Below are positions 44,635 to 54,164 of a DNA stretch of 64,000 nt, piece after piece (the stretch's first letter is position 1; each line of letters begins with the position of its first letter). The DNA is from Frateuria_A yonginensis (GTDB lineage Bacteria > Pseudomonadota > Gammaproteobacteria > Xanthomonadales > Rhodanobacteraceae), in the NCBI RefSeq assembly GCF_037137055.1, contig NZ_JBBBNY010000001.1:124001-188000 (forward strand), written 5' to 3'. Under the pieces are notes generated by a model, which saw nothing but the letters and a program-made list of their open reading frames with translations, was not told the origin of the DNA and ran no database searches. The position numbers and the translations under genes were made by a program.

Positions 44635-45825
44635 ATGTCCAGCCAGCCTGCTTCCCAACCGAACGGCGCCACTCCCGCGCCGGCCGCGAAAAACAAGCGC
44701 GGTTTCCTGCTGCGCGCGCTCGGCGTGGTGGTGCTGCTCGCCCTGATCGGCTGGGGCCTGTGGTACTACTTCGACGGCCGCTGGTACGAAGGCACCGACG
44801 ACGCCTACGTGTCCGGCAACATCGTGCAGATCACCCCGCAGCTGCCCGGCACCGTGGTGTCGATCGGCGCCGACGACGGCGACCGCGTCGAGGCCGGCCA
44901 GGTGCTGGTCAAGCTCGACCCGAGCAACGCCGAGGTGGCCCTGGCCGAAGCCAAGGCCAATCTCGCCAGCACCGTGCGCAAGGTGCGCGGCCTGTACAGC
45001 ACCGTCAGCGGCGCACAAGCCGACGTCGCCGCGCGCAAGGTGGCCGTGGACAAGGCCCGCGCCGACTACAACCGTCGCCGCGACCTGGCCAGGTCCGGCG
45101 CGATCTCGGCCGAGGAACTCGCGCATGCCCGCGACGAGCTGACCGCCGCCGAGAGCGCGCTGACCGCGGCCCAGCAGCAGTACCAGACCAGCAAGGTGCT
45201 GGTCGACGACACCGTGGTCGCCTCGCACCCGGACGTCCAGACGGCTGCGGCCAAGCTGCGTGCCGCCTACCTCGACGACCTGCGCACCACCATCGTGGCG
45301 CCGGTCGACGGCTACGTGGCCAAGCGCTCCGTGCAGCTGGGCCAGCGCGTGGCGCCGGGCACGCCGTTGATGGCGGTGGTACCGCTGCACGGCGTGTGGC
45401 TGGATGCGAACTTCAAGGAAACCCAGCTCACCCACATGCGGATCGGCCAGCCGGTCGAGATCCACGCCGACGTCTACGGCGGCGACGTGACCTACAGGGG
45501 CAAGGTGCAGAGCCTGGGCGTGGGGACCGGCAGCGCGTTCTCGCTGCTGCCGGCGCAGAACGCCACCGGCAACTGGATCAAGATCGTGCAGCGCGTGCCG
45601 GTGCGCGTGGTGTTCACCGACCCGCGGCAGCTGGACGCGCACCCGCTGCGGATCGGCCTGTCCACCGACGTGACCGTCGACCTGCACGACCAGCAGGGAC
45701 CGATGCTGGCTCCCGAGCCGCCGACCAAGCCGGCGTTCAGTACCGACGTCTACCAGCAGCAGCTGCACCAGGCGGACGACCTGATCGCGCAGATCATCCA
45801 CGCGAACATGGCCGGCACCAGGTAA
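44635..45825 (+). CDS. emrA: EmrA-type membrane fusion protein
   Basis: A 396-residue HlyD-family adaptor. One N-terminal membrane anchor (about 24-44), the lipoyl-like motif TPQLPGTVVSIGADDGDRVEAGQVLVKLD, a helical hairpin (about 100-205), and the second half-lipoyl segment VAPVDGYVAKRSVQLGQRVAPG. It links the EmrB transporter to the outer-membrane channel. It begins ten bases after the upstream gene, so it is in the same operon. Confidence 0.93.
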   Translation: MSSQPASQPNGATPAPAAKNKRGFLLRALGVVVLLALIGWGLWYYFDGRWYEGTDDAYVSGNIVQITPQLPGTVVSIGADDGDRVEAGQVLVKLDPSNAEVALAEAKANLASTVRKVRGLYSTVSGAQADVAARKVAVDKARADYNRRRDLARSGAISAEELAHARDELTAAESALTAAQQQYQTSKVLVDDTVVASHPDVQTAAAKLRAAYLDDLRTTIVAPVDGYVAKRSVQLGQRVAPGTPLMAVVPLHGVWLDANFKETQLTHMRIGQPVEIHADVYGGDVTYRGKVQSLGVGTGSAFSLLPAQNATGNWIKIVQRVPVRVVFTDPRQLDAHPLRIGLSTDVTVDLHDQQGPMLAPEPPTKPAFSTDVYQQQLHQADDLIAQIIHANMAGTR

Positions 45826-45833
45826 ATCACCCC

Positions 45834-45859
45834 GTGGGAGCGAGCCAGCCCGCTCCCAC
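45834..45859. repeat. Inverted repeat between emrA and emrB
   Basis: GTGGGAGCG (45834-45842) and CGCTCCCAC (45851-45859) form a perfect 9-base stem with an 8-base loop (AGCCAGCC). The repeat is related to the REP-like elements of the window. It lies within the 57-base gap of the operon and could slow or partly stop transcription before emrB, or stabilise the upstream message. Confidence 0.6.
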
Positions 45860-45882
45860 CACATCGCCGCGCGAAGAACCCC

Positions 45883-47403
45883 ATGACCACCCAATACCGC
45901 CCGCCCAGCATGGTGCTGACCACGATCGGCCTGTCGCTGGCGACCTTCATGCAGGTGCTGGACACCACGATCGCCAACGTGTCGCTGCCGACCATCGCGG
46001 GCAACCTCGGCGTGAGCGTGAACCAGAGCACCTGGGTGATCACCTCCTTCGCGGTGAGCATGGCGATCGCGCTCCCGCTGACCGGCTTCCTCACCCGCCG
46101 CTTCGGCGAGGTGAAGCTGTTCATCTGGTCCACCCTGCTGTTCGCGCTGACCTCGTTCCTGTGCGGCGTGTCGCAGAGCATGGGCATGCTGATCCTGTTC
46201 CGCGCCATCCAGGGTGCGGTGGCCGGTCCGATGTACCCGATCACGCAGAGCCTGCTGATCTCGATCTATCCGCCGGCCAAGCGCGGCATGGCGCTGGCGC
46301 TGCTGGCGATGGTCACCGTCGTGGCGCCGATCGCCGGCCCGATCCTGGGCGGCTGGATCACCGACAACTATTCGTGGCCCTGGATCTTCTTCATCAACGT
46401 GCCGATCGGCATCTTCGCCAGCATGGTGGTGGCCAACCAGATGCGCGGCCGGGTGGACCGGACCGAACGCCCACGCATCGACTACGTCGGCCTGATCACG
46501 CTGATCATCGGCGTGGGCGCCCTGCAGGTGGTGCTGGACAAGGGCAACGACGAGGACTGGTTCAACTCCACCTTCATCATCGTCACCAGCATCGTTTCGG
46601 CGATCGCGCTGGCGATCTTCCTGATCTGGGAACTCACCGACAAGGATCCGATCGTCGACCTGCGGCTGTTCCGCCACCGCAACTTCACCTACGGCACGAT
46701 CGCGCTGGTTCTGGCCTATGCCGCGTTCTTCGCGATGAGCCTGCTGATGCCGTTGTGGCTGCAGCGCAACCTCGGCTACACCTCGACCTGGGCCGGCTTC
46801 GCCACCGCGCCGATCGGCGTGCTGCCGGTGCTGCTGACCTTCTTCGTCGGCAAGTTCGCACCCAAGTTCGACCTGCGCGCGGTGGCTTCCCTGGCCTTCA
46901 TCGTGCTCGGCGTCACCTGCTTCATGCGCTCGGACTTCTACATCGGCATCGACTTCTATCACGTGGCGCTGGTGCAGCTGATCCAGGGCCTGGGCGTGGC
47001 GCTGTTCTTCATGCCGATCCTGACCATCCTGCTGTCCGACCTGCAGCAGAACGAGATCGCCGCCGGCTCGGGCCTGGCCACCTTCCTGCGCACCCTGGGC
47101 GGCAGCTTTTCGGCGTCGATCACCACGCTGTTCTGGGAGCGCCGCGCGGTGAGCCACCACGCGCAGCTGGTCGAGCACGTCACCGCCTACGACCCGACCA
47201 CCCGCGCCACGATGGCGTCGATGGGCGACCCGCAGACCGCCGCCGCGCTGGTCAACCAGATGGCGACCCAGCAGGGCTACCAGATCTCCTTCAACGAGGT
47301 GTTCCACGTGCTGGGCTGGATCTTCGTCAGCCTGGTGCTGGTGATCTGGCTGACCCGGCCGCCGTTCATCGCCAAGGCCGGCCCCGCCGCCGGCGGGCAC
47401 TAG
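45883..47403 (+). CDS. emrB: EmrB-type MFS multidrug transporter (DHA2)
   Basis: A 506-residue transporter with 14 predicted membrane segments. LDTTIANVSLPTIAGNLGVS (motif D1), the loop GFLTRRFGEVKLF (motif A) and GPILGGWITDNYSWPWIFFINVPIG (motif C with antiporter signature) identify the DHA2/EmrB group. With EmrA and the outer-membrane channel it forms a complete proton-driven pump for hydrophobic toxicants. A strong terminator follows directly. Confidence 0.94.
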   Translation: MTTQYRPPSMVLTTIGLSLATFMQVLDTTIANVSLPTIAGNLGVSVNQSTWVITSFAVSMAIALPLTGFLTRRFGEVKLFIWSTLLFALTSFLCGVSQSMGMLILFRAIQGAVAGPMYPITQSLLISIYPPAKRGMALALLAMVTVVAPIAGPILGGWITDNYSWPWIFFINVPIGIFASMVVANQMRGRVDRTERPRIDYVGLITLIIGVGALQVVLDKGNDEDWFNSTFIIVTSIVSAIALAIFLIWELTDKDPIVDLRLFRHRNFTYGTIALVLAYAAFFAMSLLMPLWLQRNLGYTSTWAGFATAPIGVLPVLLTFFVGKFAPKFDLRAVASLAFIVLGVTCFMRSDFYIGIDFYHVALVQLIQGLGVALFFMPILTILLSDLQQNEIAAGSGLATFLRTLGGSFSASITTLFWERRAVSHHAQLVEHVTAYDPTTRATMASMGDPQTAAALVNQMATQQGYQISFNEVFHVLGWIFVSLVLVIWLTRPPFIAKAGPAAGGH

Positions 47404-47437
47404 ACCGAAGAGGCGCCCCGCGGGGCGCCTCTTCGGT
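47404..47437. terminator. Bidirectional terminator between emrB and pagL
   Basis: ACCGAAGAGGCGCCCCG (47404-47420) and CGGGGCGCCTCTTCGGT (47421-47437) form a perfect 17-base stem. It starts one base after the emrB stop and ends two bases before the stop of the convergent pagL gene. The A and T ends are short, so this is a strong stem with a weak U-tract. Confidence 0.8.
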
Positions 47438-47438
47438 T

Positions 47439-47969
47439 TCAGAGGTCGAAGCCGACGCCGACCAGGGCCATGGTCTCGCCGCGGTTGGGCCCGTTGAGGC
47501 CGCCGTTGGACACGTGGCGCAGCTGGAAGCTCAGGTGCTCGGCCTGCCAGCCCAGCGTGCTGACGAACTGGTAGTGGCTCGACAGCGCCTGGGTGGTGTG
47601 GTTGGTGGCGGCAACCTGGAAGCTGAAGAACAGCGGGCGGTACCAGGCGTCGGGCGCGCCATAGTGGAAACGCGCGCCGGCCGCGAGCAGCGCGACCGAT
47701 TGGCTGGTGTCGAACTCGGCGTTGCGGTAGCGGCGGACGTCGCGGCTGTCGATCCAGCCGACCGACACGTCTGGCGACCAGTCCAGCTTGCCGCTGGCGC
47801 CGATCGCGTGCGGCGCGAACGTCGCCTCGACGAACGCCGCGTTGGCGCCGTGGTTGTCCATGTAGCTACGCCCACCCTGGAGTTCCAGGTGGGCGGCGGC
47901 CGCGGGCAGGGCGGCGGTGGTCAGGAGCAGCGTCAGCGCGCCGCGCAGACGCGAAGAAGCGTGGAGCAT
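47439..47969 (-). CDS. pagL: PagL-like lipid A 3-O-deacylase (acyloxyacyl hydrolase)
   Basis: A 176-residue outer-membrane enzyme. Signal peptide to about residue 26 (LPAAAA), then a small eight-strand barrel. The catalytic set lies near the C-terminus: His152 and Ser154 in LRHVSNGGL and Glu165 in NRGETMALVG, at the spacing of PagL His126, Ser128 and Glu140. The chain ends GVGFDL. It would remove one acyl chain from lipid A. Start at 47969 has GGAC just upstream; the longer frame is not a signal peptide. Confidence 0.87.
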   Translation of the reverse strand: MLHASSRLRGALTLLLTTAALPAAAAHLELQGGRSYMDNHGANAAFVEATFAPHAIGASGKLDWSPDVSVGWIDSRDVRRYRNAEFDTSQSVALLAAGARFHYGAPDAWYRPLFFSFQVAATNHTTQALSSHYQFVSTLGWQAEHLSFQLRHVSNGGLNGPNRGETMALVGVGFDL

Positions 47970-48326
47970 GGGGGGTCCTTTCCGGTGGGGGAGTTTGTGT
48001 ACCGGATAGTTTAATTTGTCTCGTCGCGGCCGGGTGAAGCGCATGGTTCATGCTGGCGAACGCTGTGTCGCGTGCATGGCAAAAAAGGAGCCTGTCAGCC
48101 GTTCTTTTTGCGCGGCGGCGGCCAGTAGGCGCAGCCCTGGACAGGCCACCATCCACCGCCGCCTCCCACGTTCAACCCGGAGAAACGCGGATGCACCCGC
48201 GCGTCCGCCCCAGCTGTTCCGCCTACGACGGCCCCCGCGCCGCCATCGCCTGGGACCAAGCCGGCGGCTGACGCCCGAGGCGAGCGTGCCTGACCCTCAA
48301 CCCGTCCGAGGTGTGCGGCCCGCGCG
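47970..48326. other. Intergenic region upstream of pagL
   Basis: This 357-base stretch lies between the divergent-looking pagL start and the end of the RND pump gene. I see one candidate small gene in it (48191-48271, separate entry). AT-rich sequence near 48000-48020 (GATAGTTTAATTTGT) may belong to the pagL promoter on the minus strand. I see no RNA gene. Confidence 0.5.
48191..48271 (+). CDS. Candidate small protein (26 residues)
   Basis: A 26-codon frame with a good ribosome site (GGAG, 48179-48182, then AAACGCGG) and an ATG at 48191, ending TGA at 48269-48271. It begins MHPRVRPSCSAYDGP and ends AWDQAGG. The sequence is compact and has one Cys. I do not know a family with certainty. It could be a real small protein or chance. 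Confidence 0.3.
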   Translation: MHPRVRPSCSAYDGPRAAIAWDQAGG

Positions 48327-51300
48327 TCAGGCGTAAGGCATCAGGCGGCCGTCATCGTGGTGGGCTTTCCCATGCAGGCGCTCGAAGTACTCACGTGTCC
48401 GACGACTGAGTACGGCCCAGCCGGCGAACGCGAGATAGGCGCCCGGAACCAGCAGGCCGATCAGCTTTCCCTGCCCGGAACCCAGCAGCATGACCAACTG
48501 GGCCAGCACGGGCAGGCCAAACAGCACCGCCACCACGCCGAGGAAAATGAAGCGCGCGCGCGGACGCTTGCGCAAGGTGGCGATGGCGGTCCAGGCAAAC
48601 CCGAGGCCGACCAGCAGAAGCACGGCCGCGATCGCCCGGTTCATCTGCATTTTCGCGCCCAGTTGCGGCGCGATCAGGAATACCAGCCCCGCCACCGAAA
48701 CAATGCTGCCCAACGCGACCGCGATGCCGCAGGACCACTGCAACCGGCCCGGCATCAGGCCACGCGCGTGGCGGCCCAGCCGATCGTGGTTCCACAGATA
48801 GATCGCCGGCGTGCTGAGCAGGGTCAGCAGCTGCGAAACCAGCAGGCCGCCGACGATCGCGATGCCGAGCGGCTGGCGCATCTCCGAGCCGATGCCGAAG
48901 CCGATCGCCAGCGGCAGCGCCGCTCCCATCGCCACCAGCGTGGTCATGGTGATCGGGCGGAAGCGCACCAGCGCGGCCTCGCGGATCGCCTCCGGCGGCG
49001 GCAGGTTGCGCTCGCGCTGTGCGGTGAGCGCGAAGTCCACCATCAGAATCGCGTTCTTCTTGACGATGCCGATCAGCATCAGGATCGCGATGATCGCCAT
49101 CAGCGAAAGCTGCGTCTGCGTCACCAGCATGGCGAGGAACGCACCCATGCCGGCCGCCGGCAGGGTGGAGAGGATGGTCAGCGGATGGCCCAGGCTCTCG
49201 TAGAGGATGCCGAGCACGATGTACATCGCCACGATCGAGGCCAGCAGCAGGATCATGCCGTTGGACTTGGCCTGCTGCAGGCGCTGGTTGGCTCCGGTGA
49301 AATCGACGCGGATGCCGTCCGGCAGGTGCGCCGCGAACGCCGCCTGCTCCACCAGCTTGACGCCGCGCTGCTGGTCGACGCCCTCGGCGAGGTTGTAGGT
49401 GACCGTGGCGGCCTCGAGCTGGTTGTGATGGCGGACGCGCATCGGCGCGATGTTCGGCTGGATGCGCGCCAGCGCCGACAGCGGGATCATCCGCCCTTCG
49501 CGGTTGCGCACGTGCACGTTGAGCAGCGATTCGGGGCTGATCGTCTCGGCGCCGGCCGAGGTGAGCACGACGCGGTACTGGTTGATGTCCGAGTAGATCA
49601 CCGATACCGGGTTCTGGCCGAACGAGTTGTACAGCGCCGAATCGATGTCGCCCAGGCCCACGTGCAGGCGGCCGGCGGCCTCGCGATCGACCTTGAGCAG
49701 CTGCTGCTTGCCGGCCTGGTCGAAATCGCTGCCGACGTCGCGGAACTCCTTCCTGGCGCGCAGCTCGCGCACCATCTTCAGCGTCCACGGCTGCAGGTCG
49801 CCGCCGTTGTCGCTGACCAGCTGGAATTCGTACTGGCCACCGCGGTCGCCGCTGCCGCCGCCGCCGAGGAACTGCGCCACGCTGAGCTCCACCCGCACGC
49901 CCGGCAGCTTGTCCAACCGCTTGGAGAGCCGTTCCACCACGGCCTTGGCACCGACCGCGCGCTCGCCGGGGCCGTCGCCGCGGGGCTTGAGGTCCATGAA
50001 CATCTGCGCCGAATTGCCGACCGCGCCACCGTCACCGCCGTTGCCGCCCAGCATGGTCAGCATGTCCTGCACGGCCGGGTCGGCGCGGATGATGTCGGTT
50101 ACCTGCTGCACGCGCTCGGTGAGCAGCGCCGGCGAGATGTTGGCGTCGGCGGTCACCTGGCCCTGCAGCTGGCCGGTGTCCTCGTCGGGCATGAAGGTGC
50201 CGCCGGCGGTCTTGCCCACCGCGATGCCGAGCGCCACGGTGAGCAACAGCAGGATCAGCGGCTGCCAGCGCATCAGGCGGCGGTGGTGCATGGACCAGTC
50301 CAGTGCGCGCTCGTAGCGGTGCAGCAGCGCGCGGTCGAAGCGTTCCACTGCGCGCTCGATACGGCCGGGCGGCCGGGGGTGGGCCGGCTCGGCCACCAGC
50401 AGGCGGCCGCACAGCGCCGGGGTCAGGGTCAGCGAGACCAGCGCCGAGATCACCACCGCGGCGGTCAGCGTCACCGAAAACTCGCGCAGCAGCATGATCA
50501 GCATGTTGTTGCCGAACAGCAGCGGCGCGAACACCGCCACCAGCGACAGCGTAATCGACACCACCGTGAAGCCGATCTCGCGCACGCCGGTCATCGCCGC
50601 CTGCAGCGGGGGCATGCCGTGCTCCATGTGGCGCACGATGTTCTCGATCACCACGATGGCGTCGTCCACCACGAAACCGATGCACAGCACCAGCGCGACC
50701 AGCGACAGGGTGTTCAGCGTGTAGCCCAGCGCCCACATCGCCACGAACGCGCCGGCCAGCGACAGCGGCACGCTCAGCGTCGCGATCAGCGTGGGGCGCA
50801 GCCGGCGCAGGAACACCAGCATCACCAGAACCACCATCACGATCGAGATCAGCAGCGCCACCTCCACCTCGTGCAGCGCCGACTTGGTGGTCTGGGTGAG
50901 GTCGAACACCGCGTTCATGCTGACGTTGGCCGGCAGCACCGCGCGCAGCTGCGGCAGCTTGGCGCGGATCGCCTCCACCGTCGCCACGGCATTGGCTTCC
51001 GGCCGCTTGGTGATCTGCATGCCCACCGCGCGGGCATTGCCCCGCGCATCGCCGAACCACGCCGCCTGGTACTTGTCCTGCTGGCCGCCGTAGACCCGGG
51101 CCACGTCCGACAGGCGCACCGGCACGCCGTCCTTCATTGCGATCAGCAGGTGGGCGAACTCGTCCGGCGTGCGCAGGCCATCGCTGGCGCTCACCGCCAT
51201 CTGCGTGCGGCCGTCGCTCAGCGTGCCCTGCGGCGACGTGACGTTGGCCGCGCGCAGCGCGTTGGCCACGTCGTTGGCGGTCAGGCCCTTGGCGGCCAGC

Positions 51301-51878
51301 GCGTCGGTGTCCAGCTCGATGCGCACGGCATGCGGCGTGCCGCCGAACACCTGCACCTGCGCCACGCCGGGGATCTGCGCCACCGCCGGCTTGAGCAGGG
51401 TGTCGGTGAGGTCGAACAGCTGGTCCTGCGGCAACCCCGAGGAGGTCAGCGTGATGAACAGGATCGGGATCTGCGTCGTGTCGAACTTGAAGTACTGCGG
51501 CGGACTGGGCATGCCCGAGGGCAGGTCCGGCGCGGCGGCGTTGATCGCCGCCTGCACGTCGCGCGCGGCGCTGTCGGCGGTGCGGTCGAAAGTGAAGCGC
51601 ACCATCACCGAGGCCTGGCCCTCGGCGGCGTTGCCGTACATCTCGTCCACGCCGGGAATGCGGCCGAGGTGGCGCTCCAGCGGTGCCAGGATGGTGCTGG
51701 CCATGGTCTGCGCGCTGGCGCCCGGCTGGCTGGCGACCACGTAGACACCCGGAAAGTCCAGCGAGGGCAGTGCCGCCACGCCCAGCAGCAGGTAGGCCCA
51801 GAAGCCGGCCAGGGTGAGGCCCAGGGCCAGCAGCGAGGTGCCGATCGGGCGGCGGATGAGGGGAGCGAAGATGTTCAC
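48327..51878 (-). CDS. RND efflux transporter with C-terminal membrane extension
   Basis: An 1183-residue RND transporter of the HAE1/MdtBC type: MNIFAPLIRRPIGTSLLALGL, the periplasmic porter domains, and TM4 with the proton-relay pair in FVVDDAIVVIENI (about residue 405). The normal chain ends near residue 1030-1040 (LLSTPAIYLWNHDRLGRH). Here about 140 residues follow that hold four further hydrophobic segments (CGIAVALGSIVSVAGLVF and others) and a histidine-rich tail. No adaptor or outer-membrane gene is adjacent, so it would have to borrow partners. I read the chain as one frame with a good ATG start. Confidence 0.92.
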   Translation of the reverse strand: MNIFAPLIRRPIGTSLLALGLTLAGFWAYLLLGVAALPSLDFPGVYVVASQPGASAQTMASTILAPLERHLGRIPGVDEMYGNAAEGQASVMVRFTFDRTADSAARDVQAAINAAAPDLPSGMPSPPQYFKFDTTQIPILFITLTSSGLPQDQLFDLTDTLLKPAVAQIPGVAQVQVFGGTPHAVRIELDTDALAAKGLTANDVANALRAANVTSPQGTLSDGRTQMAVSASDGLRTPDEFAHLLIAMKDGVPVRLSDVARVYGGQQDKYQAAWFGDARGNARAVGMQITKRPEANAVATVEAIRAKLPQLRAVLPANVSMNAVFDLTQTTKSALHEVEVALLISIVMVVLVMLVFLRRLRPTLIATLSVPLSLAGAFVAMWALGYTLNTLSLVALVLCIGFVVDDAIVVIENIVRHMEHGMPPLQAAMTGVREIGFTVVSITLSLVAVFAPLLFGNNMLIMLLREFSVTLTAAVVISALVSLTLTPALCGRLLVAEPAHPRPPGRIERAVERFDRALLHRYERALDWSMHHRRLMRWQPLILLLLTVALGIAVGKTAGGTFMPDEDTGQLQGQVTADANISPALLTERVQQVTDIIRADPAVQDMLTMLGGNGGDGGAVGNSAQMFMDLKPRGDGPGERAVGAKAVVERLSKRLDKLPGVRVELSVAQFLGGGGSGDRGGQYEFQLVSDNGGDLQPWTLKMVRELRARKEFRDVGSDFDQAGKQQLLKVDREAAGRLHVGLGDIDSALYNSFGQNPVSVIYSDINQYRVVLTSAGAETISPESLLNVHVRNREGRMIPLSALARIQPNIAPMRVRHHNQLEAATVTYNLAEGVDQQRGVKLVEQAAFAAHLPDGIRVDFTGANQRLQQAKSNGMILLLASIVAMYIVLGILYESLGHPLTILSTLPAAGMGAFLAMLVTQTQLSLMAIIAILMLIGIVKKNAILMVDFALTAQRERNLPPPEAIREAALVRFRPITMTTLVAMGAALPLAIGFGIGSEMRQPLGIAIVGGLLVSQLLTLLSTPAIYLWNHDRLGRHARGLMPGRLQWSCGIAVALGSIVSVAGLVFLIAPQLGAKMQMNRAIAAVLLLVGLGFAWTAIATLRKRPRARFIFLGVVAVLFGLPVLAQLVMLLGSGQGKLIGLLVPGAYLAFAGWAVLSRRTREYFERLHGKAHHDDGRLMPYA

Positions 51879-52078
51879 GGGGCGTCCGTACCACGGAAGG
51901 GGGGCGCGGCCACCAACGCCGCGCGGGAGCGCCCAGCGTAGCGCGCGGCCGCGCCGCGGGTGGAGGGCCAGGCGAAGGAAGTCATGCGGGCTTTATGCCG
52001 CCGCCGGCGCCTTCGCGGATGTGCCTGAAGTCCGGGCCGTGCCGAAAGGCAGGGGGCGCACTTACGCACGTGTGTGTG

Positions 52079-52156
52079 TAGGAGCGAGCTCGCTCGCGAT
52101 GCTCCTGGCCCCGTTCCCGGCAGAGCCATGGCATCGCGAGCAAGCTCGCTCCTGCC
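52079..52156. repeat. Inverted pair of REP-like elements
   Basis: GTAGGAGCGAGCTCGCTCGC (52079-52098, then GATGC) and GCATCGCGAGCAAGCTCGCT (52131-52150, then CCTGCC) are the two orientations, separated by about 27 bases. This is the best preserved pair in the window. It lies downstream of btuB and upstream of the RND gene (both on the minus strand). Confidence 0.75.
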
Positions 52157-52171
52157 GCAACCCGGGCGCGT

Positions 52172-54022
52172 TCAGCTGCCCGGCGCGTAGCGCAGCGTCA
52201 GGTACCAGCTGCGACCGGGCTGGTTGAAGTAGTACACGGTCTCGTAATGCCGGTCGAAGGCGTTGGCCAGCCGCGCCTCCACCTGCCAGCCCGGCGCGAA
52301 CGCATAGCTGGCACGCAGGTCGGTGGTGGCGTAGCCGCCCAGGCGGTGGGCGTTGGCCAGGTCGTCGTAGCGCGCGCCGGCGGCGAGGAAACTCCCCCCC
52401 AGGCCGAGCCGGCCGAAGCGGCGGTCCAGTTCGACCCGTGCGGTGCGCTCGGGACGCCGCGGCAGCAGATGGCCGTCATTGACGCCGCCATCGCGGTTCT
52501 CCGGTCGCTGCAGCGTGAGGTAGCCCTCCAGCCGCCAGCCGGCCAGCGTGGTGCCGAACTGTCCCTCCAGCCCGCGGATGCGCGCGCGGCTGATGTTGCG
52601 CGGGAAGTAGTTGGCGTCCAGCGCGATCAGCTGGTCGATGGTCGTGCGGTAGGCGTTGAGCGCCCAGTGCCACGACCCCTGCTGCTGGGCCAGCCCCAGC
52701 TCGGCGCTGCGCGAGGTCTCCGGCTGCAAGTCCGGGTTGCCGCCGCCGTAGGGGTAATAGAGATCGTTGAAGGTCGGCGCGTGGAAGGCGCTGCCCCAGC
52801 TGGCCGAGAGCTTCAGCCCGTGGTCGAAGGCATAGCCGAAGGCCGCGGCGCCGGTGGTGTGCCCGCCGAACTGCTGGTTGTCGTCGTGCCGCAAAGAAAG
52901 CTGCACCTCGTGGCGACCGAAGTTGCCCTGGTACTGGGCGAAGGCGCCGGTATCGTCGCGGCTGTCGGCCAGGTAGCCGGTGTCGCTGGACAGGTGCTCC
53001 TGCTGCCAATCCATGCCCAGCGTGAGCAGTTGGTTCTCGGCCAGCGCGAGGTCGTTCTGCCAGGAGGCCTGGTCGCGGCGCGAGTCGCCGTAGCGCACGA
53101 ACGCGCCGTCGTTGTAGACGTGCGAATCGTCCTGGCTGCGGCCGGCGGCGAGCGTCACCTTCCAGGCACCCAGCGCGTCGAAGCTCAGCCGCGCGCCGGC
53201 GACCTGCTGGCGGTTGCGTGCCTGGTTGCCGTAGGGGGCGCCGTCGAATTCCACGTAGCTCTTGCTGTCCAGCCAGGTGGCCGCCAGCTCGGTGCCGTTG
53301 TCCCAGCGATAACCGGCATCGGCCAGGGCGTGGGTGTTGCGGAAGGCGTCCGCATCCGGCTCGTCGGCGAAGCAGCCGGCAAAGGCCTCGGCGGCGCCGA
53401 CACGGCAGGCGTTGATGCCGTCGGTGATCTGCCGGCCCAGGCTGAGGTTGTACCAGGCATGTCGGTCGCCGCCGGCCAGGCCCAGCTGGCCGTCGGTGTA
53501 GCCACGGCTGCCCACGCCCACGCGCAGCGATGGGGCCAGGCCGCCGCCTTGCTCTCCCCGCCGCGTGAAGATCTGGATCACGCCGCCGATCGCGTCCGCG
53601 CCATACAGGCTGGAACGCGGCCCGCGCACCACCTCGATCCGTTCGATCTGGTCCACCGGCAGCTGTTCGAAGGCCGGGATGCCGGCGCTCACCGTGCCCA
53701 CGCGCACGCCGTCGATCAGCAGCAGGGTGTGCGAGGAGTTGGTGCCGCGCAGGAACAGCGAGCTCTGCTGCCCGAGCCCGCCGGACTGGGCGAAGGTGAC
53801 GCCCGGCAGTCCCTCCAGCAGGTCCACCAGCGAGACCGGCTGCAGGCGGTCGATGTCCTCCCGGGTGATCACGCTGACCGACGACAGCGCGTCGTCCACG
53901 GTGATCGCGGTGCGGGTGGCAGTGACGATCACCGGCGAGAGCGAGGCCGGGTTCCCGGGGCCGGCCGCCAGCGCGGCCAACGGGCAGCCGCACAGTGCGG
54001 CGGCGAGCAGGGTCTTCTTCAT
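52172..54022 (-). CDS. btuB: BtuB-like TonB-dependent cobalamin receptor
   Basis: A 616-residue outer-membrane receptor. Signal peptide to about residue 20; TonB-box-like LSPVIVTATRT right after it; plug with DDALSSVSVITREDIDRLQP and IERIEVVRGPRSSLYGADAIGGVIQIFTRRG; barrel to the C-terminal LTLRYAPGS. Size is that of BtuB (about 600). A cobalamin riboswitch lies upstream on the same strand, which makes cobalamin or a related corrinoid the very likely substrate. The ATG at 54022 begins the signal peptide. Confidence 0.93.
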   Translation of the reverse strand: MKKTLLAAALCGCPLAALAAGPGNPASLSPVIVTATRTAITVDDALSSVSVITREDIDRLQPVSLVDLLEGLPGVTFAQSGGLGQQSSLFLRGTNSSHTLLLIDGVRVGTVSAGIPAFEQLPVDQIERIEVVRGPRSSLYGADAIGGVIQIFTRRGEQGGGLAPSLRVGVGSRGYTDGQLGLAGGDRHAWYNLSLGRQITDGINACRVGAAEAFAGCFADEPDADAFRNTHALADAGYRWDNGTELAATWLDSKSYVEFDGAPYGNQARNRQQVAGARLSFDALGAWKVTLAAGRSQDDSHVYNDGAFVRYGDSRRDQASWQNDLALAENQLLTLGMDWQQEHLSSDTGYLADSRDDTGAFAQYQGNFGRHEVQLSLRHDDNQQFGGHTTGAAAFGYAFDHGLKLSASWGSAFHAPTFNDLYYPYGGGNPDLQPETSRSAELGLAQQQGSWHWALNAYRTTIDQLIALDANYFPRNISRARIRGLEGQFGTTLAGWRLEGYLTLQRPENRDGGVNDGHLLPRRPERTARVELDRRFGRLGLGGSFLAAGARYDDLANAHRLGGYATTDLRASYAFAPGWQVEARLANAFDRHYETVYYFNQPGRSWYLTLRYAPGS

Positions 54023-54164
54023 GCGAGAGCGTTCCTTCGGCCGCGCGCCCACGCACGGCCCATGCGATGGATGGACTGGCGGATCGCGGGAGGGGAAGGA
54101 ACGACGGGCAGGCGCAGGCCACGCACGAGGTCCGGCCCGCCCACCGCAGGTCCACCAGGTCACG

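Noticed and set aside
48016..48336. A 106-codon plus-strand frame upstream of the RND gene end
   Set aside because: It has no ribosome site and an Arg/Pro/Ala-rich translation without motifs; the shorter 26-codon frame inside the same region in another frame has a better start signal.
48357..51941. An 1194-codon open frame on the plus strand opposite the RND gene
   Set aside because: The translation is rich in Gln, His and Arg without motifs, as expected for the antisense of a GC-rich gene. The minus-strand RND protein has complete family motifs.
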